From positions 148,014 to 212,013 of the forward strand of contig SFIQ01000003.1 of the NCBI GenBank assembly GCA_004555265.1: a DNA stretch of 64,000 bases. Direction: 5' to 3'. This DNA is from Ruminococcus sp. Its GTDB lineage: Bacteria; Bacillota; Clostridia; Oscillospirales; Acutalibacteraceae. The first letter of the stretch is position 1. Each line of letters starts with the position of its first letter. The position numbers and the translations under genes are program-made. Positions 26,600 to 34,459 of the stretch are shown here, piece by piece. The notes beneath the pieces were generated by a model, which was given only the letters and a program-made list of their open reading frames with translations, did not search any database and was not told the DNA's origin.

Positions 26600-27382
26600 T
26601 TACAGCCATTTTTTTAATGCATTTTGTGCGGCGGCGATTTGCGCGGGCGTTTCGTAGCCGTTTTCATACAGCTCGATAATATAATCTCCCGTGTATCCCT
26701 TTTCGTGCATCACCCGCAAAAAGCGCTGAAAATCGAACTGCGTGTTTTCACAAAACGGCACAACGCAATCGCGCGTTTCGGTATAATCGCTGATGTGCAC
26801 ATGTTGGATAGAATTTGCGAATTTCTCCACAAACACATAGGGGTCAATCCCCGTGCGGCGTGCCTGTTTGATGTCGAGCACCATCGCAAAATCCGCGCCC
26901 AGCGCATCGCGCATTTTTTCTAAATAAGCGGGGCTTTCCGAACGGTAGTGCACCACATTTTCCTGGCAGAGCGTCAACCCCTCGGCTTTGGCGAGCTGCT
27001 GCAAAATGCCGAAGCGTTCAAACACCTGCTCGTCGGGAATACTGCCCGGAATTTTTGCCCCGTGCATCACCAAAAGCGTGGCGCCGAGCGTGTGCATCCC
27101 GTCAAAATAGCGGCGGAATTCCGCCAAACTCTCTTGAAAGCGGCGTTCGTAGGAACTGAAATAGTAATACGATTCCGTAAACGACGCGTAGGTGTGAAAA
27201 CTTTTCACACACAAGCCGTACTGTTTTTGAATCTCCGCAAAGCGGTCAATATAGGTTTTATCCAGCTCATGCGGCGAATTGATGAAAATTTCAACACAGT
27301 CCGCGCCGAGCTCACCTGTTTTTGCCAGTGCAAGCTCCGTTTCCAACGGATAAAAGCACGCTGTGGAAATACCGATTGCCAT
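26600..27382 (-). CDS. Sugar phosphate isomerase/epimerase (xylose isomerase-like TIM barrel)
   Basis: 260 residues from the ATG at 27382 (AGGTGATC upstream). The AP_endonuc_2 family barrel shows VEIFINSP, LLVMHGAK, LCQENV, AMVLDIKQA (metal-binding Asp), HVHISDY (His-x-His) and YIIELYENG. Substrate unknown. Its 3' end overlaps the nrdR promoter region, so it may reach towards nrdR. Confidence 0.82.
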   Translation of the reverse strand: MAIGISTACFYPLETELALAKTGELGADCVEIFINSPHELDKTYIDRFAEIQKQYGLCVKSFHTYASFTESYYYFSSYERRFQESLAEFRRYFDGMHTLGATLLVMHGAKIPGSIPDEQVFERFGILQQLAKAEGLTLCQENVVHYRSESPAYLEKMRDALGADFAMVLDIKQARRTGIDPYVFVEKFANSIQHVHISDYTETRDCVVPFCENTQFDFQRFLRVMHEKGYTGDYIIELYENGYETPAQIAAAQNALKKWL

Positions 27383-27466
27383 AAAGATCACCTGTTTGCC
27401 AAAAATTGTGCGTTGCGACAGAGAAGATCGCCTGTTACCATTATTGTAATAGGGAGGTGCATAAAA

Positions 27467-27754
27467 ATGCAAGCACTATTTACCGAGTTTCGTAATTTTT
27501 TGACCGATTTTTGCCCGGCGGCACGAAAATTCTTTCGCTACGGCATACCGACGGCGTGTGGGCTGCTGCTGTCTTCGGTTGTCTGCCGTTTTTTCTTGGG
27601 TACAATCGGGCAGTATGATAAAATGCTGCGCTTGTCCGCAGAGTTGTTTCTTTGCGGCAAAGAATTGTTTTGCGCCGTGCTGTTTTCGGTTTTGCTGTTA
27701 CAACTTTTGCATATGGCATATGTTTGGGACTACGGTGAGCCGCCGCAAAAATAA
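27467..27754 (+). CDS. Small two-helix membrane protein
   Basis: 95 residues from the ATG at 27467, chosen because AGGGAGGTG lies seven bases upstream; longer in-frame starts run antisense through the isomerase gene. Two hydrophobic segments (~25-45 and ~65-87) separated by a charged loop. Not recognised. Nothing ties it to secG downstream except orientation. Confidence 0.6.
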   Translation: MQALFTEFRNFLTDFCPAARKFFRYGIPTACGLLLSSVVCRFFLGTIGQYDKMLRLSAELFLCGKELFCAVLFSVLLLQLLHMAYVWDYGEPPQK

Positions 27755-27911
27755 AAACCGCCCGAGCAACGAATGCCACGGGCGGCGCAAAAGCAAATCT
27801 GCAAACGCGAATTATAATTATAAATGAATTGCTTTTGCTGCCCTTATCTTTTGCGCAAACAGCGAAAATATGCAAAAAAAGCAGCTTTCTGAAAAAAAGA
27901 TAAAAAAAGGC

Positions 27912-27940
27912 TTGCTTTTTTCGGCGCACTGTGATAGAAT
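27912..27940 (+). promoter_or_regulatory. Sigma-A promoter of secG
   Basis: TTGCTT, 17-base spacer, TAGAAT. Confidence 0.6.
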
Positions 27941-27985
27941 ACCAAAGCACTAAAAAATCTATCGCTTACGAACGGAGGTCAGAAA

Positions 27986-28234
27986 ATGGGCGCTCTTGAA
28001 ATTGTCCTCGGCGTTTTGTTGATTTTGGCATCGCTTGCCATTATCGTCATTGTTATGATGCAGAAAAGCCGTGAAGGCGGTCTTTCCGGTGCGATTGCAG
28101 GCGGCTCTGACACCTTCTTCGGAAAAAATAAAGGCAGAACGCTTGAAGCGCGTTTGGCAAAAATTACAAGATACCTTGCCATTGTGTTCTTTGTCCTTGC
28201 GTTTGCCGCAACGCTCTTGATGCTGTTCTTCTAA
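27986..28234 (+). CDS. secG: Preprotein translocase subunit SecG
   Basis: 82 residues with two membrane segments around the conserved loop MMQKSREGGLSGAIAGG and DTFFGKNKGRT. SecG assists SecYEG-mediated export. CGGAGGTC precedes the ATG. The rnr-smpB genes often found downstream are not here; tRNA-Lys follows. Confidence 0.95.
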   Translation: MGALEIVLGVLLILASLAIIVIVMMQKSREGGLSGAIAGGSDTFFGKNKGRTLEARLAKITRYLAIVFFVLAFAATLLMLFF

Positions 28235-28291
28235 GTCGCAAATCAAAAGTTGCAAATAAAAACACGGCGGCAGTTTCGCCGCCTGTAATAT

Positions 28292-28367
28292 GATCCACTA
28301 GCTCAGTTGGCAGAGCACTTGACTTTTAATCAAGGTGTCCGGAGTTCGAATCTCCGGTGGATCACCA
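28292..28367 (+). tRNA. tRNA-Lys (anticodon TTT)
   Basis: Acceptor GATCCAC/GTGGATC, anticodon stem CTTGA/TCAAG around loop CTTTTAA, T-arm GGAGTTCGAATCTCC, encoded CCA at 28365-28367. Confidence 0.97.
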
Positions 28368-28372
28368 AAAAG

Positions 28373-28408
28373 GAACAGTCCGACACAGTCGGGCTGTTCT
28401 TTTTTTCG
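28373..28408 (+). terminator. Intrinsic terminator after tRNA-Lys
   Basis: Stem GAACAGTCCGAC/GTCGGGCTGTTC (one G-T pair) followed by T8. Confidence 0.88.
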
Positions 28409-28410
28409 TT

Positions 28411-28453
28411 GCGGAGATTCGAACTCCATCGTCCATCTTTTGCGTCAGCAAAA
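28411..28453. repeat. 43-bp direct repeat, copy 1 (contains inverted T-arm)
   Basis: Identical to 28576-28618. It begins GCGGAGATTCGAACTCC, the reverse complement of the tRNA-Lys T-arm apart from loop bases, and ends in a small TTTTGCGTCAGCAAAA hairpin. Confidence 0.85.
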
Positions 28454-28503
28454 GGGACAGATAATTTTTTATTTGCGAAGCAAATCGACAAGGCGCAGCC
28501 TTG

Positions 28504-28528
28504 TCGAATCTCCGGTGGATCACCAAAA
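28504..28528 (+). repeat. Duplicated 3' end of tRNA-Lys
   Basis: 25 bases identical to 28346-28370 (T-loop through CCA plus four As), without the rest of the tRNA. Confidence 0.9.
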
Positions 28529-28566
28529 GAAAACGGATACGCTTTTGCGTGTCCGTTTTCTTTTTT
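28529..28566 (+). terminator. Second terminator-like hairpin following the duplicated tRNA end
   Basis: Stem GAAAACGGATACGC/GCGTGTCCGTTTTC, TTTT loop, T6 tail. Its sequence differs from the first terminator although its place in the repeat unit is the same. Confidence 0.85.
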
Positions 28567-28575
28567 ACTTGCAAT

Positions 28576-28618
28576 GCGGAGATTCGAACTCCATCGTCCA
28601 TCTTTTGCGTCAGCAAAA
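28576..28618. repeat. 43-bp direct repeat, copy 2 (contains inverted T-arm)
   Basis: Perfect copy of 28411-28453. Confidence 0.85.
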
Positions 28619-28678
28619 TGGCAAAAAATTGGGGTTTGTCTATCCAACCGTAGGGGCGGTCGACCTCGGCCGCCCGAT

Positions 28679-28760
28679 TGTCATTCTGAGCCGACAGGCG
28701 AAGAATCTCATCTCGTATATTTTGTGCTATTGGAGATCCTTCGCTTCGCTCAGGATGACA
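28679..28760. repeat. TGTCATTCTGAG...CTCAGGATGACA palindromic element, second full copy
   Basis: Same arms as 9153-9236. Flanked by GTAGGGGCG/CGCCCCTAC palindromes (e.g. 28790-28822). No gene is supported in 28368-29021; open frames here read GDSNSIVHLLRQQ-type repeat translations. Confidence 0.75.
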
Positions 28761-29021
28761 AATTGGGGGTTGTAGTGATAATTATATGCGGTAGGGCGGG
28801 CGATTCGTGAATCGCCCCTACAACATTTCCGCGCACATCAATTATTCATTTTTTATTATGCATTTGTTCCGGGTCGTCGAGACGCCGACCCCTACAAACG
28901 GGGCGCCGAGTCGTCGCCCCTTACGCGCGCATTGTATTTTGCCCGTTCCGTTAATACCCCCACAAACCCCACTTTCCATTTTAGCCCATTTTTTCCGCAA
29001 TGCCAAAAGGCAGGCGCTGCA

Positions 29022-29306
29022 CTATTCGCCGTTCGCAAATGGCGCGGCGGGTTCTTCCAGCACGGCGCCGTCTTTCCAAAAAATGCCGTTGTCTGATTTC
29101 ACATAGGGCTTCAACGCATTTAAATCCAACTGCAAACAAACAGCCAAACGGCATACCGTCGACAACTGCGGGTCGGCTTTTCCGTGCTCGATGTTGTAAA
29201 TGTGGCGCATACTCACATCGACCATACGCGCCAATTCATATTGACTTTTTCCGACGCCGGCTCTCGCCTTGCGCACGGTTTTTCCGAATTCATCTTGCAG
29301 TGACAT
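29022..29306 (-). CDS. XRE-family helix-turn-helix regulator
   Basis: 94 residues. A Cro/cI-type HTH occupies ~8-62 (KSQYELARMVDVSMRHIYNIEHGKADPQ in two helices); the short tail is not recognised. It lies immediately downstream of agrB, converging on the agr locus from outside, and may or may not regulate it. Own terminator-like palindrome on the upstream side. Confidence 0.85.
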   Translation of the reverse strand: MSLQDEFGKTVRKARAGVGKSQYELARMVDVSMRHIYNIEHGKADPQLSTVCRLAVCLQLDLNALKPYVKSDNGIFWKDGAVLEEPAAPFANGE

Positions 29307-29366
29307 AGGTATTCCCCCTTCATACAGATACCGGTTTCATTTCTGTTTTCCCCCACCGCAAACATC

Positions 29367-29398
29367 AAGAGGTCTGACAAAGCTTTGTCAGACCTCTT
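29367..29398. terminator. Perfect 32-bp palindrome (terminator of the agrDB transcript or spacer)
   Basis: AAGAGGTCTGACAAAG followed directly by its reverse complement. On the minus strand it lies downstream of agrB and upstream of the XRE gene. Confidence 0.6.
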
Positions 29399-29525
29399 TC
29401 GGCGATTGCGTATTCCCGTGAAGATTTACAGCCGGACACGCCGGCACAATGGTTGCCGAGACAGACAACTCGTTGCCGAAAAAACGCCGCACCGCAAAAG
29501 GCCGTTTCAAACAATACTTTTACCT

Positions 29526-30116
29526 TTATTCGGTTGCTTTCGCGTGCGCTTGGGCGATTTTCCCGTACAGCATTAAGACGCCTTCAAAACATACGGCAAT
29601 ACCAACCGGGCTATATAGGGAAGCCGCGTTGCCAATTATCCCCCCAATAAAAGCCGCAGTCAGCACGGCCAGGATAACATAAGAAATTTTTCGGTATTTT
29701 CTTTTTTCCTTTTCGTTTAACCGTTTTTCCGGGGTATCCAAAGGGGCAAGTGCAAGAATCACGCCTGCCGCAACAGCAAAGCAAATGCCGTAAGGCACCC
29801 GCAACGCGTTTTTCATGGAAAGCCGAATCAGCACAATGCACAGCAATAAGGAAACCGAGGAGAAAAACAGACATCTTCCCTCTGTTTTGGCATGATGCCC
29901 GCCGGCAAACTGCCGAATCACGAGATAAGACACAAAGAAAAGGAAACTTTCCAACCCGATACCGCAAATCAGCCCGGCTGTCAAAGACAGGCAAAAATAA
30001 TACAGCACGGAAAGCAGTATGAAAAAGCCATAAACATACAGCTCGCGTTCCGCCGCATCCACCGTATTGTGACGGATGAGGTAGGACACGAGCCGCTGTG
30101 ATAAATTACTTATCAT
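29526..30116 (-). CDS. agrB: AgrB-like peptide-processing membrane protease
   Basis: 196 residues with about five or six membrane segments. The active site is visible: RQFAGGHHAKTEGRC, with the catalytic His (in GGHHA) and Cys (EGRC) seven residues on. AgrB cuts the AgrD precursor and forms the thiolactone. Its ATG lies inside the 3' end of agrD (overlap 11 bp), implying translational coupling. Confidence 0.95.
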   Translation of the reverse strand: MISNLSQRLVSYLIRHNTVDAAERELYVYGFFILLSVLYYFCLSLTAGLICGIGLESFLFFVSYLVIRQFAGGHHAKTEGRCLFFSSVSLLLCIVLIRLSMKNALRVPYGICFAVAAGVILALAPLDTPEKRLNEKEKRKYRKISYVILAVLTAAFIGGIIGNAASLYSPVGIAVCFEGVLMLYGKIAQAHAKATE

Positions 30117-30267
30117 TTTCGACTTTGCTGAACTTCTTGAGCGCCGCCGGTGCCTTCGGCTGATAAATGCCGACGCAAGTCGTCTGGTTGGCATCGCGCT
30201 TCAACATTTCGGTCGCCGCCGATTTCACGCCTTGAAGAACAACAGCCTTTACGCGTTTACCTTTCAT
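30106..30267 (-). CDS. agrD: AgrD-like cyclic thiolactone autoinducer precursor
   Basis: 53 residues from the ATG at 30267 (AGGAGAG upstream). A lysine-rich amphipathic leader (~1-28), the predicted signal core TTCVGIY and the conserved acidic-tail equivalent QPKAPAALKKF. The cysteine at 31 and the residue at 35 would frame a five-residue ring, C-V-G-I-Y. This matches the clostridial cyclic lactone autoinducer family. Overlaps agrB. The exact N-terminal end of the mature peptide cannot be read from sequence. Confidence 0.9.
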   Translation of the reverse strand: MKGKRVKAVVLQGVKSAATEMLKRDANQTTCVGIYQPKAPAALKKFSKVENDK

Positions 30268-30330
30268 TACAGTCTCTCCTTCCTGTTATTTTTAACCCGT
30301 TTGACACCTTCATTTTATTTCTTATTTCGC

Positions 30331-30382
30331 AAAAAAGCAATGCAAAATGCAGTTTCGTCTTTTTTCGATACAAAAAAGCAAT
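30331..30382. promoter_or_regulatory. Two identical 12-base repeats, 40 bp apart, over the agrDB promoter
   Basis: CAAAAAAGCAAT occurs at 30331-30342 and 30371-30382 (start-to-start 40 bp, about four helical turns). On the minus strand the first copy contains the -35 box TTGCTT of a TTGCTT-17-TAAAAT promoter for agrDB; the second lies upstream, the usual place for a LytTR activator. Confidence 0.6.
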
Positions 30383-30508
30383 TATTCAAAATTAAATTGA
30401 ATTTTTAAAAATGTATTTACTTTTTTTGCTGTTTTATCGCATTTTCGACGAAATGTTATTTACTATTCGCCGCCAAAGTGTTACGATACAAACAGAGGTG
30501 TACGCAAT

Positions 30509-30865
30509 ATGGAAACAATCAGTGAGGAAAGCGCAAAACAAACCATCGGCTTACGGATTATGCAACGGCGCAAACAAGTCGGTATGAAGCAAAAGGAGCT
30601 TGCAGAGGCGCTCGACTTGACGGTCAACCAAGTTTCAAACATCGAAAACGGCGTCAGCTTTCCGCGAATGGGCAGCTTTTTAAAAATCTGCTCGGTACTG
30701 CAAGCGTCTCCCGACTACTTTCTGTCGGGCACAATTCATCACAATATTTCGGAAAATATTTGCGATATGCTGTCGCTTTGCTCTGTGGAAGAACAGCAAA
30801 TCATTTGGTTACTTTTAGACACATTTTTACATCGAAACAGCAAAAAAGATTTGGAAAAACAGTAA
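30509..30865 (+). CDS. XRE-family regulator beside the agr genes
   Basis: 118 residues. An HTH_3 domain (~12-70; MKQKELAEALDLTVNQVSNIENG) plus a C-terminal ~45-residue helix-rich segment. AGAGGTG precedes the ATG. It is divergent from agrDB and lies upstream of the response regulator; the agrA/agrC promoter lies within its 3' end. A role as local repressor of agr is plausible but inferred. Confidence 0.85.
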   Translation: METISEESAKQTIGLRIMQRRKQVGMKQKELAEALDLTVNQVSNIENGVSFPRMGSFLKICSVLQASPDYFLSGTIHHNISENICDMLSLCSVEEQQIIWLLLDTFLHRNSKKDLEKQ

Positions 30866-30879
30866 ATTTATGCTATACT
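30851..30879 (+). promoter_or_regulatory. Sigma-A promoter of the agrA-agrC pair
   Basis: TTGGAA, 17-base spacer ending TGC, TATACT; overlaps the end of the XRE gene. Confidence 0.65.
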
Positions 30880-30925
30880 GATTATATACGTTATTCCGTT
30901 GCTCGATTTTCAGGGAGGAATTACC

Positions 30926-31627
30926 ATAAAAATTTTGATTTGTGATGATGACAAATCGTATATTGCCGACATTCAAAAGCACATAGAGTTCTTTATGGAG
31001 GGGAAGAACATTTCGGTGCAGTACGACATTTACGATTCCGGCGAGCCGCTGTTGACTTCAACCGAATCCTATGATATGGCGTTTTTAGATGTTGAAATTA
31101 ACGGTATCAACGGTATTGACATCGGGAAGGTTTTAAAGAAAAACAATGAAAACATCGTTCTGTTTATTGTCACCGCGTATGACAAATACTTGGATGACGC
31201 GTTGGATTTGAATGTACTGCGGTTTTTGCAAAAGCCCATCAATAGCCAACGGTTTTATGCGGGGCTCAGCCAAGCCATACAGCGGATTGATAACAGCACG
31301 GTGGAGGTATTGGTGCGCGGCGGCGACGAAAGCATTGTCACGGTGCCGATTCAGGATATTCTGTATGTGGAAATTGTGGACCGCAAAACCAAGGTGGTGA
31401 CCAAAAACCAAAGCTATCTTTCCAAACAGAATATCAAATTTTGGCAAGAACGGTTAATTGCGTCTTTCTTTTACCAAACGCACAAAAGTTTTATTGTCAA
31501 TTTGAAATATGTCACCAGCTTCCATCGGGATTCGGTGCAAATGCAAAACGGCGATACGGTTCCCGTGGCCTTTCGCAAGCAAGCCCAATTCCAAAGATAT
31601 TTCATAGACTATTTCAGCCGAAATTAG
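30926..31627 (+). CDS. agrA: AgrA-like response regulator (receiver + LytTR DNA-binding domain)
   Basis: 233 residues if it begins at the ATA codon 30926, seven bases after GGAGG and exactly where the family Met-Lys-Ile is expected. An in-frame TTG at 30899 lacks a ribosome binding site. The receiver has acidic DDD, phosphoacceptor Asp in FLDVE (~52), Thr in VTAY and Lys in LQKP. The LytTR domain (~130-230) includes HKSFIVNLKYV. It should bind the paired repeats in agr promoters when phosphorylated by the kinase encoded next. Confidence 0.88.
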   Translation: MKILICDDDKSYIADIQKHIEFFMEGKNISVQYDIYDSGEPLLTSTESYDMAFLDVEINGINGIDIGKVLKKNNENIVLFIVTAYDKYLDDALDLNVLRFLQKPINSQRFYAGLSQAIQRIDNSTVEVLVRGGDESIVTVPIQDILYVEIVDRKTKVVTKNQSYLSKQNIKFWQERLIASFFYQTHKSFIVNLKYVTSFHRDSVQMQNGDTVPVAFRKQAQFQRYFIDYFSRN

Positions 31628-31652
31628 TGCGGCAAACACGGAGGGGAAAGCC

Positions 31653-32969
31653 TTGTATACAATTTTAAATGCGGCAGTATATGTTGCGGAGCTACTGATT
31701 GTTTACACCTATATCTCCGACATTTTCACAAGAAAATATCAACCGGCTGTCACACTGCTCATCGGGTGCGCACTGTTTACAGTGCCGTTTATTGCCAATG
31801 AGCTGTGGAACAATTCTGTCATAAACATTGTACTGTTTTTTATGGCAACTGTCATTTTTTTGACACTAACCTATAAAATTCACCTGTCGCACGCAATGCT
31901 GCACGGGTTGGTTTTAACCTGCATTATGTTGGCGACGGAGCTGATCTGTTTTTATACCGTTTCAAAGGTCTTTGACAGCGGCTCCTTTTACGCCTACCGA
32001 GACAGCTCAGAGGTGTATATGTTAGACGCTGTCACCAGTAAAATTCTGTTTTTGCTGGTTTGTAAAATATGCAGCCGTTTTAAAGCGGCGAAAAAAGCGG
32101 CGTATCACAAGTTGCCCGCCTCTTATTTTGTGTATGTCACATCCTCTTTGGCGCTCACCATCTGTTTGATTATCGTGAACGGCATTTACGCCTTTCACCA
32201 CGCGTTTCAAACCTTGATGGTGGTATTGGCGGTAACGCTGCTGTTCAGTATGATTTTTATTTTTATTTCTTACGAACAGGCCGCCGTCCGCAATGAGGAG
32301 CTGGCAGAGTTGCGCGCTGAAGGACAAATTCAAAAGATTGATGAAAAATACTATCAAATCCTGAAACAGCAAAACGAAAATCTGCAAACCTTTGCGCACG
32401 ATGTCAAGCACCATCTTTCCACCATCAGCAGCCTGTCGGACGATGCGCAAATTCAGCAATATGTCCATTCGATTTATCAGGATTTGGAACATTACACGGT
32501 CATCGGCAAAACCAAAAATAAAACGCTGGACATTATTATCAGCGAATACCAAGCGCTTTGCGCGCTGAAGCACCTCACCTTTGAAACCCAAATCCGCACC
32601 GCAAATCTGCATTTTATGGAAGCGGCTAAGTTGACGGCGTTGCTGACCAATTTGCTGGACAATGCCGTGGAGGCCGCCGAAAAATGCAAGGACGGCAAAA
32701 TTTATTTATCTATTAACCGCTCCGACCATTTTGATGTTTTGACCTGCATAAACAGTTGCTGTGTGCGCCCCGAATGTCACGGTTCGGGCTTTAAAACCAC
32801 AAAATTGGATAAAAAACTGCACGGCTACGGCACCAAAAGCATTGCAAAAATCGTAAAGCTCTACCATGGCGTGATGCACCATCAATATGACGAAGCACAA
32901 GGCACCTTTAAGGTGACCATTCTGTTTCCGCAGGAAATCGAGACCCAAACGGAATCGCACTCGGCGTAG
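31653..32969 (+). CDS. agrC: AgrC-like sensor histidine kinase (HPK10)
   Basis: 438 residues from a TTG start (GGAGGGG upstream). Six or seven N-terminal membrane segments (~1-215) form the peptide sensor; a coiled linker leads to the H-box FAHDVKHHLSTI (~250) typical of HPK10 kinases. The N-box LLDNAVEAAE and a GYGTKSIAKIV G-box complete the ATPase domain. It should sense the AgrD-derived peptide and phosphorylate the upstream response regulator. Confidence 0.92.
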   Translation: MYTILNAAVYVAELLIVYTYISDIFTRKYQPAVTLLIGCALFTVPFIANELWNNSVINIVLFFMATVIFLTLTYKIHLSHAMLHGLVLTCIMLATELICFYTVSKVFDSGSFYAYRDSSEVYMLDAVTSKILFLLVCKICSRFKAAKKAAYHKLPASYFVYVTSSLALTICLIIVNGIYAFHHAFQTLMVVLAVTLLFSMIFIFISYEQAAVRNEELAELRAEGQIQKIDEKYYQILKQQNENLQTFAHDVKHHLSTISSLSDDAQIQQYVHSIYQDLEHYTVIGKTKNKTLDIIISEYQALCALKHLTFETQIRTANLHFMEAAKLTALLTNLLDNAVEAAEKCKDGKIYLSINRSDHFDVLTCINSCCVRPECHGSGFKTTKLDKKLHGYGTKSIAKIVKLYHGVMHHQYDEAQGTFKVTILFPQEIETQTESHSA

Positions 32970-32988
32970 CGTTTGCAGTCTTTTTATA

Positions 32989-33064
32989 TGGTGGAGACGG
33001 TCGGGATCGAACCGATGACCTCCACACTGCCAGTGTGGCGCTCTCCCAGCTGAGCTACGCCCCC
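32989..33064 (-). tRNA. tRNA-Ala (anticodon GGC)
   Basis: Minus-strand cloverleaf: acceptor GGGGGCG/CGTCTCC (two G-T pairs), anticodon stem CCACA/TGTGG with loop CTGGCAG, T-arm with GTTCGATC, encoded CCA. Promoter TTGCGA-17-TATAAT at 33114-33142. Confidence 0.96.
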
Positions 33065-33113
33065 ATATATGCAATTTTCCTCGCGGCAACCGTGCCGCAC
33101 GTTTGCGTAGGCT

Positions 33114-33142
33114 ATTATAGCATATCCTTTTTCGTTTCGCAA
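33114..33142 (-). promoter_or_regulatory. Sigma-A promoter of tRNA-Ala
   Basis: Minus strand TTGCGA, 17-base spacer ending TGC, TATAAT. Confidence 0.8.
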
Positions 33143-33302
33143 GCATTTTTCAGAAAATTTTTTGCGTTGTTTTCTCTTGTGCATTTCGCATAATCTTTTC
33201 TTTGAAAAATTGTCGGATAGTCCGAAATTCGCCCGCCGCCCTACCGTTTTGGCATAAAATATGCTATACTTTTAAAAATTCTTTTTTCAAAGAGGCGTTT
33301 TT

Positions 33303-34307
33303 ATGGAATTTTTAACCAATGAATTCACCTATCCCTCCGCTTCGGGGCTTTGCGATATATTCGCCCAAAGCGCCGCACCCGCCGATTTCGGTGCGGTGAA
33401 AGGCGTGGTGCAAATTGCCCACGGTATGGCGGAGTATTCCAACCGTTACGCCCGTTTCGCCATGGAACTTTGCAAACGCGGCTATGCGGTCTATATCAAC
33501 GACCATTTGGGGCACGGCTGTTCCGTGGGGAACGAGGAAGAACGCGGCTATTTCGGCGAGGACGGCGCCAACAGTCTTGTGGAAGATATGAAACAACTGA
33601 CCGACATAGCGCGGCAGGAATACCCCAATCTCCCCGTATATCTGTTCGGCCACAGTATGGGCTCGTTTTTGGCGCGCAAATACACCGCCAAATACGGGCA
33701 CACCTTGGACGGCGTGATTTACTGTGGGACAAGCGGTGCAAACCCCGCAGCAGGTATGGGTATCGCGCTTGTCAACTATATGATTAAACGCGAGGGCGTG
33801 CTGTACCGTTCCGCCTTTGTGGACAATATGGCGTTCGGCACTTACAATAAAAAGACCGCAAAAAACACCAAATTCGACTGGCTTTCGCGTGACGAAAAAG
33901 AAGTCAACAAATATATTGAGGACGACAACTGCGGTTTTTTATTCACCTTAGGGGGTTTTAAAACGCTGTTTTCGCTGTTGAAAGAGATTTCCGGAAAGGT
34001 TTGGTACAACACCGTGCCCGCCGATTTGCAGATTTTGCTGATTGCAGGCGACAAAGACCCCGTCGGCGAATACGGCAAGGGTGTGACGGAGGTTTACAAA
34101 ACCTTGCGCAAAACCGGCCACACCAACACCGTGATGAAACTGTATCCCGAAGCACGCCACGAGTTGCTCAACGAATTAAACCGCGAAGAGGTCACCGTGG
34201 ATATTCTGCGCTGGTTGGACGCACGCACCGAAAGTGCGGCGAACGACGCCCCCGCACCCACCGACGAAACGGCAGACTCCGACGCCGAAATCGGTGACAA
34301 AGCCTGA
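33303..34307 (+). CDS. Alpha/beta hydrolase (serine aminopeptidase S33 / monoglyceride lipase-like)
   Basis: 334 residues, cytoplasmic. Nucleophile elbow GHSMGS (~118), catalytic Asp in LLIAGDKDPVG (~240) and His in EARHELLNE (~280). VVQIAHGMAEYSNRYARFA is typical of the lysophospholipase/monoglyceride lipase branch. A disordered acidic tail (~305-334) follows the fold. Substrate unknown. Confidence 0.88.
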   Translation: MEFLTNEFTYPSASGLCDIFAQSAAPADFGAVKGVVQIAHGMAEYSNRYARFAMELCKRGYAVYINDHLGHGCSVGNEEERGYFGEDGANSLVEDMKQLTDIARQEYPNLPVYLFGHSMGSFLARKYTAKYGHTLDGVIYCGTSGANPAAGMGIALVNYMIKREGVLYRSAFVDNMAFGTYNKKTAKNTKFDWLSRDEKEVNKYIEDDNCGFLFTLGGFKTLFSLLKEISGKVWYNTVPADLQILLIAGDKDPVGEYGKGVTEVYKTLRKTGHTNTVMKLYPEARHELLNELNREEVTVDILRWLDARTESAANDAPAPTDETADSDAEIGDKA

Positions 34308-34396
34308 TGTGCTGTTGTCAAAATTCACAAAGCAAGGGTGCAAAATCCGTTTAACTTGTCAATCTCTCCAATCTTGAAAAATCATAGGATTTTCCC

Positions 34397-34425
34397 TTGA
34401 TTTTCTTTGTCAAAAAAAGTAGAAT
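34397..34425 (+). promoter_or_regulatory. Sigma-A promoter of the purine operon leader
   Basis: TTGATT, 17-base spacer, TAGAAT; transcription would start near 34432, about 210 bases before purE. Confidence 0.65.
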
Positions 34426-34459
34426 AGCAATGTGATTTTTACTGACGGAGGTATCGGCT

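Noticed and set aside
26948..27466. Upstream extension of the small membrane protein at 27467
   Set aside because: It runs antisense through the sugar isomerase-like gene; the ATG at 27467 has an excellent ribosome binding site.
27758..27785. Hairpin CCGCCCG/CGGGCGG after the small membrane protein
   Set aside because: No T-run on the plus strand; the T-run is on the minus strand where no gene needs termination, so not called as a terminator.
28411..28618. CRISPR-like pair of 43-bp repeats
   Set aside because: Only two copies, with a tRNA fragment and a terminator between them; no array and no cas genes.
28330..28775. Open frames on both strands with repeated GDSNSIVHLLRQQ or FADAKDGRWSSNL segments
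   Set aside because: They translate the duplicated tRNA-tail repeat; no start sites, and the repetition is at DNA level.
30481..30492. Possible AgrA box similar to the staphylococcal consensus
   Set aside because: Only a weak partial match; the paired 12-base repeats are the stronger signal.
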